Source of the DNA: Paenibacillus sp. BJ-4
GTDB lineage: Bacteria; Bacillota; Bacilli; Paenibacillales; Paenibacillaceae
Reading direction: 5' to 3'
Assembly (NCBI RefSeq): GCF_020404765.1
Contig: NZ_JAIVEM010000045.1
Location: 45,203 to 109,202, forward strand
Length of the DNA: 64,000 nucleotides
Under the pieces are notes generated by a model. That model did no database searches. It was not told where the DNA came from and saw nothing but the letters and a program-made list of their open reading frames with translations. This document shows, in pieces, positions 33,181-43,705 of the stretch (position 1 is its first letter; every line of letters starts with the position of its first letter). The position numbers and the translations under genes are program-made.

Positions 33181-35640
33181 TCAGGAGGACTGTGCCGGAG
33201 GATCATCCAAATCGTGCATATCGGTCAGACCATGCGTCGTCTTCTCCCAATAGAACGGCTTGGTAATGAGCTGCCAGGCTGCTTTGACCGCAGCTATACT
33301 CATAAGTACCCAATATAACGGCGAAAGTAGCCCATATTTGACCATCGCGTATGAAAATGTTCGTTCACCACGCTCTTCCAGCTCCCCAATGACCCAATAC
33401 ATGCCGGCCACATTACTGAATACGAACAGAAAGTTACCGATATAAAATTCCGCGCTGGCCAGGTAATACACATAACCCGGAAACAGCTTGGGAATAAAGG
33501 ACAATTCCCAGCCAAACCATAAAATAAGCAAACCCCAGAAAATCGGGTTCAGCAAAGGCAGCATGGGAGTTGCCAGAATCATAACCTGAAAGCCAAAAAA
33601 ACCTTTCCAGCCCACTTCACGCACCAATTTAACCGGATTGCGCATATGAACCAGCCATGTCTGCATATACCCCTTGATCCAGCGTGACCGCTGACGAATC
33701 CAGTTGCCGACACGGCTGTTGGCCTCCTCCCATGTGCGAGAGTCGACAATGGCGGTTTTATAGCCGCCTTTATACAGACGTATGCCCAGATCGGCATCCT
33801 CGGTTACATTGTAGGGGTCCCATGCATTGATATCTTTTAATACAGTTACCCGAAAATGATTGGACGTGCCGCCGAGCGGAATGGGGGTATCTAGCTGCAT
33901 AATCCCCGGCAGCAGCAATTCGAACCACATGCTGTATTCTTGAGTAAACCAGCGAGTGAGCAAATTTTGTGTGCTGTTAAAATAATTGAGCTTTGCCTGA
34001 ATACATGCATAATTCTCAGGAAGTGAATTGAACGCCGCAATGACCTTTTTAAGCTGGTCAGCGTCGGGACGATCCTCGGCATCGTAAATGACGACAAATT
34101 CGCCACGGGCCCGAATAAGCCCGTAATTACATGCCTTTGGCTTGGTTTTCGGCAGGCCGTCAGGGACGACCAGTGTCGTATAATAGGCTGGCAGCTTCAT
34201 GTCGCGAAGCAGCTCAATCGTCTCCATGTCGTCCTCTTCAATTAGCAACCGCACATCCAGCTTGGATTTGGGATAATCCAGCTGCTCCAAATTCCGCAGC
34301 AGCATCGGAAGCACGCCTGCCTCCTTGTACATCGGTACAAGGATCGTATAGATCGGCAGCTTTTTTTCATCCATGGCGTCAACCTCTTCCTTCGTGAAGC
34401 GAAGCTGCGCTCCACGCCGGGAACCGAGATAGATAATGCCGAATTTGAAAAGGGTCATAGCAAAATAAAACAACTGAATCATCATATTGATAATCAGCAC
34501 CGTTTTCCAGCTGTTCCAGAAGAGGCCGAGCAGTGTGATTACGCCCATCGCCGCAAACACCAACAACTGCCCCTTCGTAAAGGTCGTGCGCGCCGAATTG
34601 TGCGGCTCTTTTTCGAGCAGCCCGGTCGTGCTCTCCTGCATCATTTCTTCACCGTAAATTTTACCCCAGAGCTGTTCCATTTCTTCCTTGGTCGCCAGCA
34701 CTTGCTCTACCGGCATACCGAGGATTTCCTCCAGCTTCAGGCGTCGCTCTTCTGGCAGCGGGTCACTGACCGCCACAATATAGCGGTTCATATATTGATG
34801 AATGACGACCACACCATAAGCCATGGCCACCTGCTCAGGAAGCTTATAGGCTGCATCCAGTGCCAGCTCCTCGCCGATGCGTCCGATCCGGTTCTGTGTC
34901 GCAATCGCCCGGTACAAATCCGCGGGTTCCAGCATTTGCAATGACAGCAAAATATCGCCGAGCAGCCCGCCGCTCTTTGCCTGGAACTCCAGTGCGCGCT
35001 CTAGCTGCTCAGGTAAAATATAGCCGGAACGAACCAGCATATCGCCCAATCGTTCCTTGGACTCGTCCCCGTCAACCTGCTGCTGGAGCTGCTCGGCTGT
35101 AATGAAGCCCATCTCCACGAGAATATCACCCAGCCTGCCACCATAACGCTTTTGGTTTCGGATGGCGTCTGCCAGTTGATCCCGGGTGATCAACCCGTTC
35201 TCCAGAAGTTGATCACCCAGACGGGCTTTGCCGTTTCGTCCGCTCTGTGACTCTGCGGCAATCTCCCCGCCTTGCGCACCAGCCCCACTGGAAGCCAGCC
35301 CCATAGCGACGCCCGCTGCTTGCTCCTGCTGCCCGGAAGCATACTGGACCTGCGCCTCCTGGACCTGTCCAGCCTGCATGCCTTCATCTAGCAATTGCTC
35401 CACTGCTGCTGCGGAATCATTAGCGTCCTTTATAGCCTGGATGCGAAGCTCTGTATCCTGGAGCCGCCGTTCCAGCTCTTCGATATGAAAATCAAGCTTG
35501 TACAGCACCGGAGCCTGCTCTGAGCGCTGGGCTTCTAGCTCCTGCTTCAGCTGAGCGATCTGCTGACGCTCTTCTTTTATTCTTCTGTTGGTTTGGCGAA
35601 TCGAAACTCCGCCAACCTGCCACCTCAGCTTGTCACCCAT
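33181..35640 (-). CDS. MshEN-type domain fused to a membrane GT2 glycosyltransferase
   Basis: An 819-residue protein. Order: coiled coil (about 10-80), Gln/Ala-rich linker, then two tandem GspE-N/MshEN units (about 138-330), two membrane helices (about 360-405), a processive-type GT2 domain (about 425-650: LVPMYKEAG, YDAEDRPD, TEDADLGIRLY, RQRSRWIKGYMQTW) and further helices. The first unit has RLGDQLLENGLITRDQLADA...NQ, five residues, then RLGDILVEMGFITAEQLQQQ, the 24-5-24 pattern of c-di-GMP-binding MshEN domains; a second pair follows. ATG at 35640 overlaps the preceding gene. E. coli NfrB has a comparable fusion. The sugar product is unknown. Confidence 0.85.
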   Translation of the reverse strand: MGDKLRWQVGGVSIRQTNRRIKEERQQIAQLKQELEAQRSEQAPVLYKLDFHIEELERRLQDTELRIQAIKDANDSAAAVEQLLDEGMQAGQVQEAQVQYASGQQEQAAGVAMGLASSGAGAQGGEIAAESQSGRNGKARLGDQLLENGLITRDQLADAIRNQKRYGGRLGDILVEMGFITAEQLQQQVDGDESKERLGDMLVRSGYILPEQLERALEFQAKSGGLLGDILLSLQMLEPADLYRAIATQNRIGRIGEELALDAAYKLPEQVAMAYGVVVIHQYMNRYIVAVSDPLPEERRLKLEEILGMPVEQVLATKEEMEQLWGKIYGEEMMQESTTGLLEKEPHNSARTTFTKGQLLVFAAMGVITLLGLFWNSWKTVLIINMMIQLFYFAMTLFKFGIIYLGSRRGAQLRFTKEEVDAMDEKKLPIYTILVPMYKEAGVLPMLLRNLEQLDYPKSKLDVRLLIEEDDMETIELLRDMKLPAYYTTLVVPDGLPKTKPKACNYGLIRARGEFVVIYDAEDRPDADQLKKVIAAFNSLPENYACIQAKLNYFNSTQNLLTRWFTQEYSMWFELLLPGIMQLDTPIPLGGTSNHFRVTVLKDINAWDPYNVTEDADLGIRLYKGGYKTAIVDSRTWEEANSRVGNWIRQRSRWIKGYMQTWLVHMRNPVKLVREVGWKGFFGFQVMILATPMLPLLNPIFWGLLILWFGWELSFIPKLFPGYVYYLASAEFYIGNFLFVFSNVAGMYWVIGELEERGERTFSYAMVKYGLLSPLYWVLMSIAAVKAAWQLITKPFYWEKTTHGLTDMHDLDDPPAQSS

Positions 35641-35884
35641 GGATTCCCGCCCTTTCAATCCAGCGCCGCTCTTCGGCGAGCGCGTCCGCAAGCAGCTGCT
35701 TCAGCTCCGCATCCCGTTGCTTTTTCCGTTCCAGTGCCGCGTGAAAAAGCTCCCGCTCCTCACGCAGCAACTTCTCCGCTTGCATCCGCTCCTCATTCAA
35801 TGAAGACACCAGTTGTTCGGCGTCAGAAGCGCGATAACCAATCCATGCGCTCTTTAACTGCCGCGCCGTTCTTTTACTTCTCAT
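35633..35884 (-). CDS. Small coiled-coil hypothetical protein
   Basis: An 83-residue basic, Arg/Glu/Ala-rich protein, helical over most of its length (LNEERMQAEKLLREERELFH). ATG at 35884 follows AGGAGG closely. It is the first gene of the glycosylation operon and overlaps the next by 8 bases. It may pair with the coiled coil of the MshEN-GT2 protein. No family is recognised. Confidence 0.6.
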   Translation of the reverse strand: MRSKRTARQLKSAWIGYRASDAEQLVSSLNEERMQAEKLLREERELFHAALERKKQRDAELKQLLADALAEERRWIERAGIHG

Positions 35885-36220
35885 AGTACCTCCTGTACCG
35901 TCCTGTCTCTGTCTCTCGAGCATGTCACTACTTCGATGGTTAATCCGTCCTTACGCAAATCAGAACCTCTTATATTTCTTATATAAACCAATCATTTACA
36001 CATTGATGCAAATTTTCCGGTCCAGAAAAGCACTTTCTTCAACCTGATATCGCTATGTAAAAATGGGTCCGTTTTGGCTAATTGGGTCTACCATTAAAAA
36101 CTTAGTGCTATTCTACCATAATCATGGCAGAAGTAGGTATACAATAATGTAAATTATAGAATCTTTCATACTGATGTATAACTAGGTATTTAGAACTACT
36201 AAGTATGCGTCTTATACAGC
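35885..36220. other. AT-rich intergenic region upstream of the glycosylation operon
   Basis: No reading frame or clear RNA. The minus-strand promoter of the operon must lie here; several TATA-like boxes (TATATAAG, GGTAGAAT) are present but no convincing -35/-10 pair. Confidence 0.5.
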
Positions 36221-36245
36221 AAAAAAGGCACCGCGAACGGTGCCT
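36221..36245 (-). terminator. Terminator of the arg operon
   Basis: Perfect 8-base stem AGGCACCG/CGGTGCCT, loop TTCG on the minus strand, then T6; 70 bases after argH. Confidence 0.9.
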
Positions 36246-36316
36246 CTATTAATGAAACTTGAGATTCCACATATGATCTTGTAACCAAGCAGAAGCATAT
36301 TGCATCTTTTGCTGAT

Positions 36317-37729
36317 TTAGTTGCTCCGTTGGTGCTTTTCAAACCAGCTTGACGTATCTGCCAAGAGCTGTTCACTACGTCCTATGGCTGCCTGTACCTG
36401 TCCTGTAGCTGTTCCGCCATATACATTCCGTGCATTCACTACGGCCTCTGGTTGAAGCACCTCATAAATACGGTCGTCGAACAAATCGGAAAACTGCTGG
36501 AATTCCTCTAGGGTCAGATCCAGCAAATATTTGCCGTGTTGGATACAATACAGCACGGTTTTGCCAATGACCTCGTGCGCCTGACGGAAAGGAAGTCCCT
36601 TGCCGACCAGGAAATCCGCAATATCCGTTGCGTTCGAGAAATCCTGATTGACGGCTTGACGCATGCGATCCTTGTTCACCTTCATCGTAGCGATCATCGG
36701 TGCGAACAGCTGTAGCGCTCCTTCCAGCGTAGCAACGGTATCAAACATACCTTCCTTGTCCTCCTGCATATCCTTGTTGTATGCGAGTGGTAAGGATTTC
36801 AGAACGGTCAGCAAGCCCATGAGATTGCCGTAGACACGTCCGGTTTTCCCACGTACCAGCTCCGGTACGTCCGGGTTCTTCTTCTGCGGCATAATGCTGC
36901 TGCCTGTACAAAAGGCATCATCCAGCTCCACGAAGCCAAACTCCGTGCTGCTCCACAGCACCAGTTCTTCGCTCAAACGAGACAAATGCGTCATAATCAG
37001 CGAGGCTCCGGCCAGGAACTCTACAATAAAGTCCCGGTCACTGACAGCATCCAGGCTATTTTCATATACGCCATCGAACCCGAGCTGCTCAGCCACAAAA
37101 TGACGGTCTATCGGGAAGGTGGTTCCTGCCAAAGCGCCAGCACCCAGCGGCAGCACATTGATGCGCTTGTAGCTGTCCTTAAGACGGTCAATATCGCGCT
37201 CCAGCATAGATACATACGCGAGCAAATGATGCGCAAACAAAATCGGCTGTGCACGCTGCAAGTGTGTGTACCCAGGCACAATCGTGTCCAGATTGTCCTT
37301 GGCCTGTCCGATTAATGCGGCTTGCACATTATGCAGCATCCCTATCAGCGATACCACACGGCCGCGCAAATACAAGTGCATATCCGTTGCTACCTGATCG
37401 TTGCGGCTGCGTCCGGTGTGCAGCTTACCACCGACCGGACCGATGGCTTCGATCAGATTTTTTTCGATATTCATGTGAATATCCTCATCCGAAACGGAAA
37501 ATTCAATCTCTCCACGGCGGATACGCTCCAGTACCGTGTGAAGTCCTTCCTTGATCGTGTCGACGTCCGCTTGCGGAATAATGCCGCATTTGCCCAGCAT
37601 AGCCACATGGGCCAAGCTGCCTTGGATATCCTCTTCTGCCAACGCCTGATCAAACCCGATGGAAGCCGTGTATTCCTCTACCAGCTTATTCGTTTGCTTC
37701 GTAAAACGTCCGCCCCATAACTTACTCAT
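36317..37729 (-). CDS. argH: Argininosuccinate lyase
   Basis: A 470-residue enzyme of the fumarase/aspartase superfamily that splits argininosuccinate to arginine and fumarate, the last step of the pathway. The signature [12 protein letters not shown] (about residue 280) with the catalytic serine is intact, as are [13 protein letters not shown] and [19 protein letters not shown] ([12 protein letters not shown]) blocks. ATG at 37729 has GAGAGGGG upstream; length is normal for the family. It is the last gene of the arg operon. Confidence 0.97.
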   Translation of the reverse strand: MSKLWGGRFTKQTNKLVEEYTASIGFDQALAEEDIQGSLAHVAMLGKCGIIPQADVDTIKEGLHTVLERIRRGEIEFSVSDEDIHMNIEKNLIEAIGPVGGKLHTGRSRNDQVATDMHLYLRGRVVSLIGMLHNVQAALIGQAKDNLDTIVPGYTHLQRAQPILFAHHLLAYVSMLERDIDRLKDSYKRINVLPLGAGALAGTTFPIDRHFVAEQLGFDGVYENSLDAVSDRDFIVEFLAGASLIMTHLSRLSEELVLWSSTEFGFVELDDAFCTGSSIMPQKKNPDVPELVRGKTGRVYGNLMGLLTVLKSLPLAYNKDMQEDKEGMFDTVATLEGALQLFAPMIATMKVNKDRMRQAVNQDFSNATDIADFLVGKGLPFRQAHEVIGKTVLYCIQHGKYLLDLTLEEFQQFSDLFDDRIYEVLQPEAVVNARNVYGGTATGQVQAAIGRSEQLLADTSSWFEKHQRSN

Positions 37730-37816
37730 TGCATGATCCCCTCTCTGCAATAACAAGCCGCCCTCGTCGTTTGGACAAGAACGGCCCGCATTCCGTACAT
37801 TTTTTAGATTACATCC

Positions 37817-39052
37817 TTATTTATGATTTTGTGTTACGCCCGCATTAACCTTCAAGCGCAAAGCATTCAACCGGATGAAGCCTGTTGCATCGCCTTGATC
37901 GTAGGCTTGTGTCGGATCGGCTTCCATCGTCGCAATGTCCGGGTTGTACAAGCTAACCGGACTCTTGACGCCTGCACCGATAATATTGCCTTTATACAGC
38001 TTCACACGTACAGTACCACTGACGTTTTTCTGGCTCTCATGAACCAGAGCCTGCAGAGCCACACGTTCCGGTGCGAACCAGAAACCGTTGTAAACCAAGG
38101 TAGCATAACGGGTAATCAGACTATCACGCAAATTCATAACTTCGCGATCCATCGTGATGGACTCCATTTTACGGTGAGCTGTGAACAGGATCGTCCCCCC
38201 CGGTGTCTCATAGACTCCACGGCTCTTCATGCCCACAAAACGGTTCTCTACCATATCTACACGTCCGATGCCGTGCTTGCCACCCAACTCATTCAGTTTT
38301 TCCATCACTTGCAGTGGAGTCAACCGCTCTCCGTTCAAAGCAACGCAGTTTCCTGCTTCAAATTCCAGCTCCAAATATTCCGCTTCATCAGGAGCGTCCT
38401 CTGGTGCATTGCTGAGCAAGAACATTTCTTTATTTTCAGGAGCACTCGGATCAAACCAAGGGTCCTCCAGCACACCGCTTTCATAGCTGATATGCAACAG
38501 GTTGCGGTCCATGGAGTACGGCTTGGCTGCAGAAGCAGTTACCGGAATACCGTGTTTTTCCGCATAGGCAATCATTTCTGCCCGGCCCGGGAACTGATTG
38601 CGGAACTCTTCCAGCCGCCAAGGTGCAATCACCTTGATATCTGGCGTTAATGCCGCCGCGTTCAGCTCGAAGCGCACCTGATCGTTGCCTTTACCTGTTG
38701 CGCCGTGAGCGATTGCTATTGCTCCCTCGGCAATTGCAATATCGACCATCCGCTTAGCGATCAACGGACGTGCAATACTCGTTCCGAGCAAATATTGTCC
38801 TTCATACAAAGCACCCGCCTGAAACATTGGATAAATAAAATCCTTGGCGAATTCATCACGCAGATCATCAATGTACACTTTGGAAGCTCCCGTAGCGAGC
38901 GCTTTTTCCTCCAAACCGTCCAGTTCTTCCTTCTGACCGATATCTGCGGTAAATGCGATGATTTCCGCATCATATGTTTCCTTGAGCCATTTCAAAATGA
39001 CCGACGTATCCAGACCGCCGGAATATGCGAGTACGATTTTATCTTTTGCCAT
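37817..39052 (-). CDS. argG: Argininosuccinate synthase
   Basis: A 411-residue enzyme joining citrulline and aspartate with ATP. The N-terminal P-loop-like [15 protein letters not shown] (about 10-24) marks the PP-loop ATPase fold, and [10 protein letters not shown] is the second conserved block. ATG at 39052 follows GGGGAGG by 9 bases; the frame extends six codons upstream without reason to start there. Length is typical. Confidence 0.97.
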   Translation of the reverse strand: MAKDKIVLAYSGGLDTSVILKWLKETYDAEIIAFTADIGQKEELDGLEEKALATGASKVYIDDLRDEFAKDFIYPMFQAGALYEGQYLLGTSIARPLIAKRMVDIAIAEGAIAIAHGATGKGNDQVRFELNAAALTPDIKVIAPWRLEEFRNQFPGRAEMIAYAEKHGIPVTASAAKPYSMDRNLLHISYESGVLEDPWFDPSAPENKEMFLLSNAPEDAPDEAEYLELEFEAGNCVALNGERLTPLQVMEKLNELGGKHGIGRVDMVENRFVGMKSRGVYETPGGTILFTAHRKMESITMDREVMNLRDSLITRYATLVYNGFWFAPERVALQALVHESQKNVSGTVRVKLYKGNIIGAGVKSPVSLYNPDIATMEADPTQAYDQGDATGFIRLNALRLKVNAGVTQNHK

Positions 39053-39084
39053 GTTTAAAGTCCTCCCCAAATGCTTCTAGCCTT

Positions 39085-39123
39085 TATCTTCCTTACCTAT
39101 CTTCCTTACCTATCTTCCTTACC
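39085..39123. repeat. Three perfect 13-base tandem repeats between argF and argG
   Basis: TATCTTCCTTACC three times in a row. On the minus strand each unit reads GGTAAGGAAGATA and brings a TAA and a GGAAG. The argF stop codon lies inside the third unit, so copy number does not affect ArgF beyond its last codons. Confidence 0.85.
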
Positions 39124-40075
39124 CCAGCAAAGCAACCAGCAGCGCTTTTTGCGCGTGCAGACGATTTTCCGCTTCATCAAAAATGACCGAATTCGGACCG
39201 TCGATGACACCTGCACTCACTTCTTCCCCACGATGTGCAGGCAGGCAGTGCAGGAACAAATAATCCGGCTTGGCCAGCTGGACCAGTTCCTCATTCACCT
39301 GGAAGTCGGCAAAAGCAAGCTCACGCTCCTTCTGCTCTTCCTCAAAGCCCATGCTCGCCCATACATCCGTATAGATCGCATCCGCATCCTTTACCGCTTC
39401 TTGCGGACTTTGCGTTATAACGATTTCACTACCTGTCTGTTTGGCAATCTCACGGCAAGCTGCAACCACACTCGGGTCAGGCTCGTATCCAGCAGGACTT
39501 GCAATCGACACATGCACTCCGAGCTTCGCTCCACCAATCAAGAGGGAATGCGCCATATTGTTGCCATCCCCGATATAAGCCAATTTGAGCCCTTTTAGCT
39601 TACCTTTTTGCTCATACAAGGTTTGATAATCAGCCAATACCTGACATGGATGCGCCAAATCGCTCAAGCCATTGATTACAGGGACGGATGCATAATGTGC
39701 TAACTCTACCACATTATCGTGCCCAAAGGTACGAATCATAATGCCATCCAGATAACGTGACATCACTTGTGCCATGTCGCTAATAGGCTCACCGCGTCCC
39801 AGTTGAATGTCATTCTTACTCAGGAAAAGGGCATGCCCGCCCAATTGATACATACCGACCTCAAAAGATACCCGTGTACGCGTAGAGGATTTTTCGAAAA
39901 TCAGTCCGAGTGTCTTCCTTTTTAGCGGCTGATAGACTTCCCCGTTTTTGTGCTTACGCTTAATTTCGATGGCGAGATCAATTAGATACTGAATTTCCTC
40001 TGTCGAGTAGTCGTCCAGCTCAAGGAAGTCTCGCCCCTTCAAATTTATCTGCTGCAGTGCGCCGCTCTGACTCAT
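39119..40075 (-). CDS. argF: Ornithine carbamoyltransferase
   Basis: A 318-residue enzyme making citrulline from ornithine and carbamoyl phosphate. Hallmarks: the carbamoyl-phosphate site EKSSTRTRVSFEVG (about 58-71), MIRTFGH, NGLSDLAHPCQ, and the ornithine/catalytic block FLHCLPAHRGEEV near the C-terminus. AAAGGAGA precedes ATG 40075. It lies 48 bases after argD. Confidence 0.97.
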   Translation of the reverse strand: MSQSGALQQINLKGRDFLELDDYSTEEIQYLIDLAIEIKRKHKNGEVYQPLKRKTLGLIFEKSSTRTRVSFEVGMYQLGGHALFLSKNDIQLGRGEPISDMAQVMSRYLDGIMIRTFGHDNVVELAHYASVPVINGLSDLAHPCQVLADYQTLYEQKGKLKGLKLAYIGDGNNMAHSLLIGGAKLGVHVSIASPAGYEPDPSVVAACREIAKQTGSEIVITQSPQEAVKDADAIYTDVWASMGFEEEQKERELAFADFQVNEELVQLAKPDYLFLHCLPAHRGEEVSAGVIDGPNSVIFDEAENRLHAQKALLVALLG

Positions 40076-40123
40076 GCTATCGTCTCCTTTTACACTCTAA
40101 TCTAGATGAATTGACCTTTAACA

Positions 40124-41386
40124 CTAAGCCACATGCTCCCGAATCAATTCAGCAATCAGTGTTACAGCCTGATCAATCTCACCCTTCGTTACATACAGGT
40201 TAGGCAACAGGCGAATCACGTTCGGTCCTGCTGTAATGAACAAAATCCCCTTCTTCTGTCCTGCCAAAACAAGCTCTGCTACCGGTTCCGCACACTCAAT
40301 GCCGACCATCAGCCCTTTTCCACGGATATCCTTTACAAAAGGAATATCTCCAAGCTGCTTTTGCAGGCTATGGAACAAATATTCGCCCATCTCAGCTGCA
40401 CGTTCTGGTAGATTGTCATCAATAATCGTTTCAATGGTAGCCTGAACCGCTGCCATCGCGAGCGGCGTGCCACCAAAGGTGGAGCCGTGGCTGCCTGCTG
40501 TGAACGCTTCGCGCAAATATCCTTTGCCCAGCATCGCACCTACAGAAAAGCCACTGCCCAGCCCCTTCGCCAATGTAAAGATATCCGGCTCTATGCCATA
40601 ATGCTCAAAGGAAAACAGCTTACCTGTCCGTCCCATGCCTGTTTGCACCTCATCAATGATCAGCAGCAAGCCATGCTCACGGCACAGCTTGGTAATCACG
40701 TCTACAAAAGCAGGGTCTACCGGATACATGCCGCCTTCTGCCTGCACCATTTCCAGCATAATGGCTGCGGTATTTTCACTGATGGCTGCTTCAAGCGCAG
40801 CCTGATCGTGAAGTGGAACGCTTTTAAACCCGGCAGGAAGCGGCAAAAATCCCTCTTTAACTTTGTCCTGACCAGTAGCGGTCAGGGTTGCGAGCGTCCG
40901 TCCGTGAAAGGATTGCGTGAACGTAATGATCTCGTAGCGGCCGGTCTGCTTCACCTTTTGATGATAACGACGCGCCAGCTTAATCGCAGCTTCATTCGCT
41001 TCTGCCCCGCTATTGCAGAAAAATACAGCATCTGCGCTGCTATTGGCAGTCAGCAAAGCCGCTGCCCGTTCTTGCCCGGGAATATGAAACAGATTGGATA
41101 CATGCCACAGTTCATCAATCTGTTTCTTCAATCGCTCAGCTACAGCCTGAGGCGCATGCCCGAGATTGGTAACAGCAATACCTGACATAAAATCCAGATA
41201 ACGCTTGCCCTGATCATCCCACAGCCAGCTTCCTTGACCTTTAACCAGTGAAAGCGGGTATCTTGCATAGTTTGGAAAAAGAGAGCTTTCCGGCTGCACT
41301 TCTACAGACACCTTTTCCGCGTGCACTCCGACTGCATTTGTACTTGGCGATTCCTCGCTCACCAGTGCATTAGACTCCTTACTCAT
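40124..41386 (-). CDS. argD: Acetylornithine aminotransferase
   Basis: A 420-residue class III PLP aminotransferase that makes N-acetylornithine from the semialdehyde. The PLP lysine is in DIFTLAKGLGSGFSVGAML; FCNSGAEANEAAIKLAR and LLIIDEVQTGMGRTG are clear. A nonconserved N-terminal extension of about 35 residues precedes the LFPNYARYPL start of the family homology. ATG at 41386 is preferred to GTG 41395, which abuts the ribosome site. Confidence 0.95.
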   Translation of the reverse strand: MSKESNALVSEESPSTNAVGVHAEKVSVEVQPESSLFPNYARYPLSLVKGQGSWLWDDQGKRYLDFMSGIAVTNLGHAPQAVAERLKKQIDELWHVSNLFHIPGQERAAALLTANSSADAVFFCNSGAEANEAAIKLARRYHQKVKQTGRYEIITFTQSFHGRTLATLTATGQDKVKEGFLPLPAGFKSVPLHDQAALEAAISENTAAIMLEMVQAEGGMYPVDPAFVDVITKLCREHGLLLIIDEVQTGMGRTGKLFSFEHYGIEPDIFTLAKGLGSGFSVGAMLGKGYLREAFTAGSHGSTFGGTPLAMAAVQATIETIIDDNLPERAAEMGEYLFHSLQKQLGDIPFVKDIRGKGLMVGIECAEPVAELVLAGQKKGILFITAGPNVIRLLPNLYVTKGEIDQAVTLIAELIREHVA

Positions 41387-41442
41387 GTTGTTCACGCTCC
41401 TTTTATTCGTTTATGGTTAACAGGTTTCGTTATATATCGCAA

Positions 41443-42282
41443 TTACTGCATACGCACGATGCGTGTTCCAATCGATTCCCCGCCCAGCACACGGCTTAAC
41501 ACCTGCGGCTCGCTGCCGTCCACAATAACGACTTCTTTCACTTTTCCGTGGATGCAGGCAATAGCCGCTCTCACTTTCGGGATCATACCACCGTATATTT
41601 CACCCGTGCTGATCATATCTTCAATCTCCTGTACGGTGATAGAGTTCAATACCTTCTTTTCTCCGCCATTGTTTTTCAATATGCCCGGTACATCGGTAAC
41701 CACAATCATCCGACTGACGCCGAGATGAGAGGCCACCGCACCCGCAGCTGTATCTGCATTAATGTTGTAACGCTGACCGGATCGATCAATCCCGATGGGT
41801 GCAATAACAGGCATATAGTTCATATCCAGCACACCTGTAATAATCGAAGCTTGAACAGACGTTACCTCTCCGACCCAACCGACCTCTGCGGCATTCGACA
41901 CAGGCTTCGCTTCGATTAAATAACCATCACTGCCTGACAACCCCAGCGCTCGCCCACCGTGCATCCCTATTCTGCGTACAATCTGCTTGTTAATGCTGCC
42001 CGCCAGCACCATTTCCACGACATCCAGCACGGGCTCAGTCGTTTTACGCAATCCATGAATGAACTCCGTTTCGATTCCCAGCTTCGCCAAACTGTCGGAG
42101 ATCGCAGGGCCCCCGCCATGGACGATAACAGGTTGAAGACCTTCCGACTGCAAACGAGCCAAGTCGTCAAAAAAGGAATCAGGCAGCGCAGCCAGCGTAC
42201 TTCCTCCGCATTTCATCACAAAATTACGACGTGCCACTCCGGCATGATTGGCTTGATCCGCGTGCTCCATTGCTGATTGCAT
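41443..42282 (-). CDS. argB: Acetylglutamate kinase
   Basis: A 279-residue amino-acid kinase. The fold is shown by VMKCGGSTLA (about 22-31), IVHGGGPAISDSLAKLG, NINADTAAGAVASHLG and IPKVRAAIACIHG. It phosphorylates N-acetylglutamate, normally the arginine-inhibited step when argJ recycles acetyl groups. It has about 20 extra N-terminal residues, and could start at the Met four codons later. AAGGAGAG precedes the ATG. Confidence 0.95.
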   Translation of the reverse strand: MQSAMEHADQANHAGVARRNFVMKCGGSTLAALPDSFFDDLARLQSEGLQPVIVHGGGPAISDSLAKLGIETEFIHGLRKTTEPVLDVVEMVLAGSINKQIVRRIGMHGGRALGLSGSDGYLIEAKPVSNAAEVGWVGEVTSVQASIITGVLDMNYMPVIAPIGIDRSGQRYNINADTAAGAVASHLGVSRMIVVTDVPGILKNNGGEKKVLNSITVQEIEDMISTGEIYGGMIPKVRAAIACIHGKVKEVVIVDGSEPQVLSRVLGGESIGTRIVRMQ

Positions 42283-42373
42283 ATCATCTCTCCTTTTCTC
42301 CTGTGCACAGGCTGTGCGATTTTAAAATGATCGAAGATTAACCCGTCCGTTTAATTCGTGTTTATTCCTTCAT

Positions 42374-43600
42374 CTATGTCCGATATGCAGCGTTAATCCG
42401 CACATAATCATAAGTTAAGTCACAGCCCCATGCTGTAGCAGTCCCGTTCCCATGATGCAAATCAACGATAATCCGCACCGTATCTCCCCGCAAATAGGAA
42501 AGCGCCTCTGCTTCATCAAAAGCGACCGGACTTGATTGGCTCAGCACGATAATATCACCCAAGCGGATGTCTACCGTATCTGGATTAACCGGCTCTCCGG
42601 CACGTCCGACGGCTGCAATAATTCGTCCCCAGTTGGCGTCTGCGCCAAATACGGCTGACTTCACCAGACTGGACCCGATTACCGTCTTGGCTATCGCTTG
42701 GGCAGACGCATCGCTTACCGCCCCGCTCACAGACACCTCTACCAGCTTCGTAGCACCTTCTCCATCGCGCGCAATCGCCTTCGCCAGCTCTCGGCAGATA
42801 TAGGTGAACGCCTCGGCAAAAGCCTCCCAATCGGGATGACCTGCATGCAACTCGCGGTTGCCCGCCTGCCCGCTTGCCATAGCGATCAGCATATCGTTCG
42901 TACTTGTATCGCCATCTACGGTAATCATATTAAAGCTGGTATCCGTCGCCTGCTTCAAAAGTTGATGAAGCGCCGCCTGCCTGATGGCTGCGTCACAGGT
43001 CATAAAAGCCAGCATCGTTGCCATACTCGGATGAATCATGCCCGAGCCCTTCGCCGCCCCGGCGATATGCACCGTCACACCATCCACTTCTACCGCCACG
43101 CACGCTTCCTTTTTAACCAAATCTGTCGTCAGAATGGCTTGGGTAAATTGCTCCGCTCCGTCGCTTTCCCCGTTCACACGATCAGGTAATGAGGATATCC
43201 CCCCAAGCACACGATCCATTTTCAAATGCTCGCCAATCACGCCAGTCGAAGCAACGGCTACATTGCTCTCGGCTACACCCAGCTCGCGAGCAGCAGCCGC
43301 ACGCATCGCGTAGGCATCCTGCTCCCCTTGCTGCCCCGTGCAGGCATTGGCGTTTCCGCTATTCACCACTACCGCCTGCAATCGGCCATCTGCCAAGCTC
43401 TCGCGGGTCACCTTCAGCGGTGCAGCCTGGAACACATTGGTGGTATACACCGCAGCAGCTGTCGCCTCTACTTCGCAACGAATTGCGCCAATATCGTTGC
43501 GGTCCGTATTTTTCAGTCCGCAGTGCAATCCCCCAGCTGTAAATCCACGCGGGGTTACGATGTTGCCCCCGTTTACTACTGTAAACCCTACTTTACTCAT
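42374..43600 (-). CDS. argJ: Bifunctional ornithine acetyltransferase / N-acetylglutamate synthase
   Basis: A 408-residue precursor that cuts itself at a conserved Ala-Thr bond (SMATMLAFMTCDA, about residue 193-195, with GSGMIHP just before), giving alpha and beta chains. It transfers acetyl from acetylornithine to glutamate. ASTGVIGEHL and NMITVDGDTSTND are conserved blocks. Presence of argJ and absence of argE/argA in the operon indicate the cyclic pathway. Whether it can also use acetyl-CoA cannot be read directly. Confidence 0.96.
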   Translation of the reverse strand: MSKVGFTVVNGGNIVTPRGFTAGGLHCGLKNTDRNDIGAIRCEVEATAAAVYTTNVFQAAPLKVTRESLADGRLQAVVVNSGNANACTGQQGEQDAYAMRAAAARELGVAESNVAVASTGVIGEHLKMDRVLGGISSLPDRVNGESDGAEQFTQAILTTDLVKKEACVAVEVDGVTVHIAGAAKGSGMIHPSMATMLAFMTCDAAIRQAALHQLLKQATDTSFNMITVDGDTSTNDMLIAMASGQAGNRELHAGHPDWEAFAEAFTYICRELAKAIARDGEGATKLVEVSVSGAVSDASAQAIAKTVIGSSLVKSAVFGADANWGRIIAAVGRAGEPVNPDTVDIRLGDIIVLSQSSPVAFDEAEALSYLRGDTVRIIVDLHHGNGTATAWGCDLTYDYVRINAAYRT

Positions 43601-43705
43601 AATTATGTGCCCTCGTTCGCAACATATGGGATGAGTGACAGCTTCGCTTGCATTCCCAATTCTGTCTGCTGTCGTTCCCCGCAGCCTGTTGCGGTTACTT
43701 GCTAC

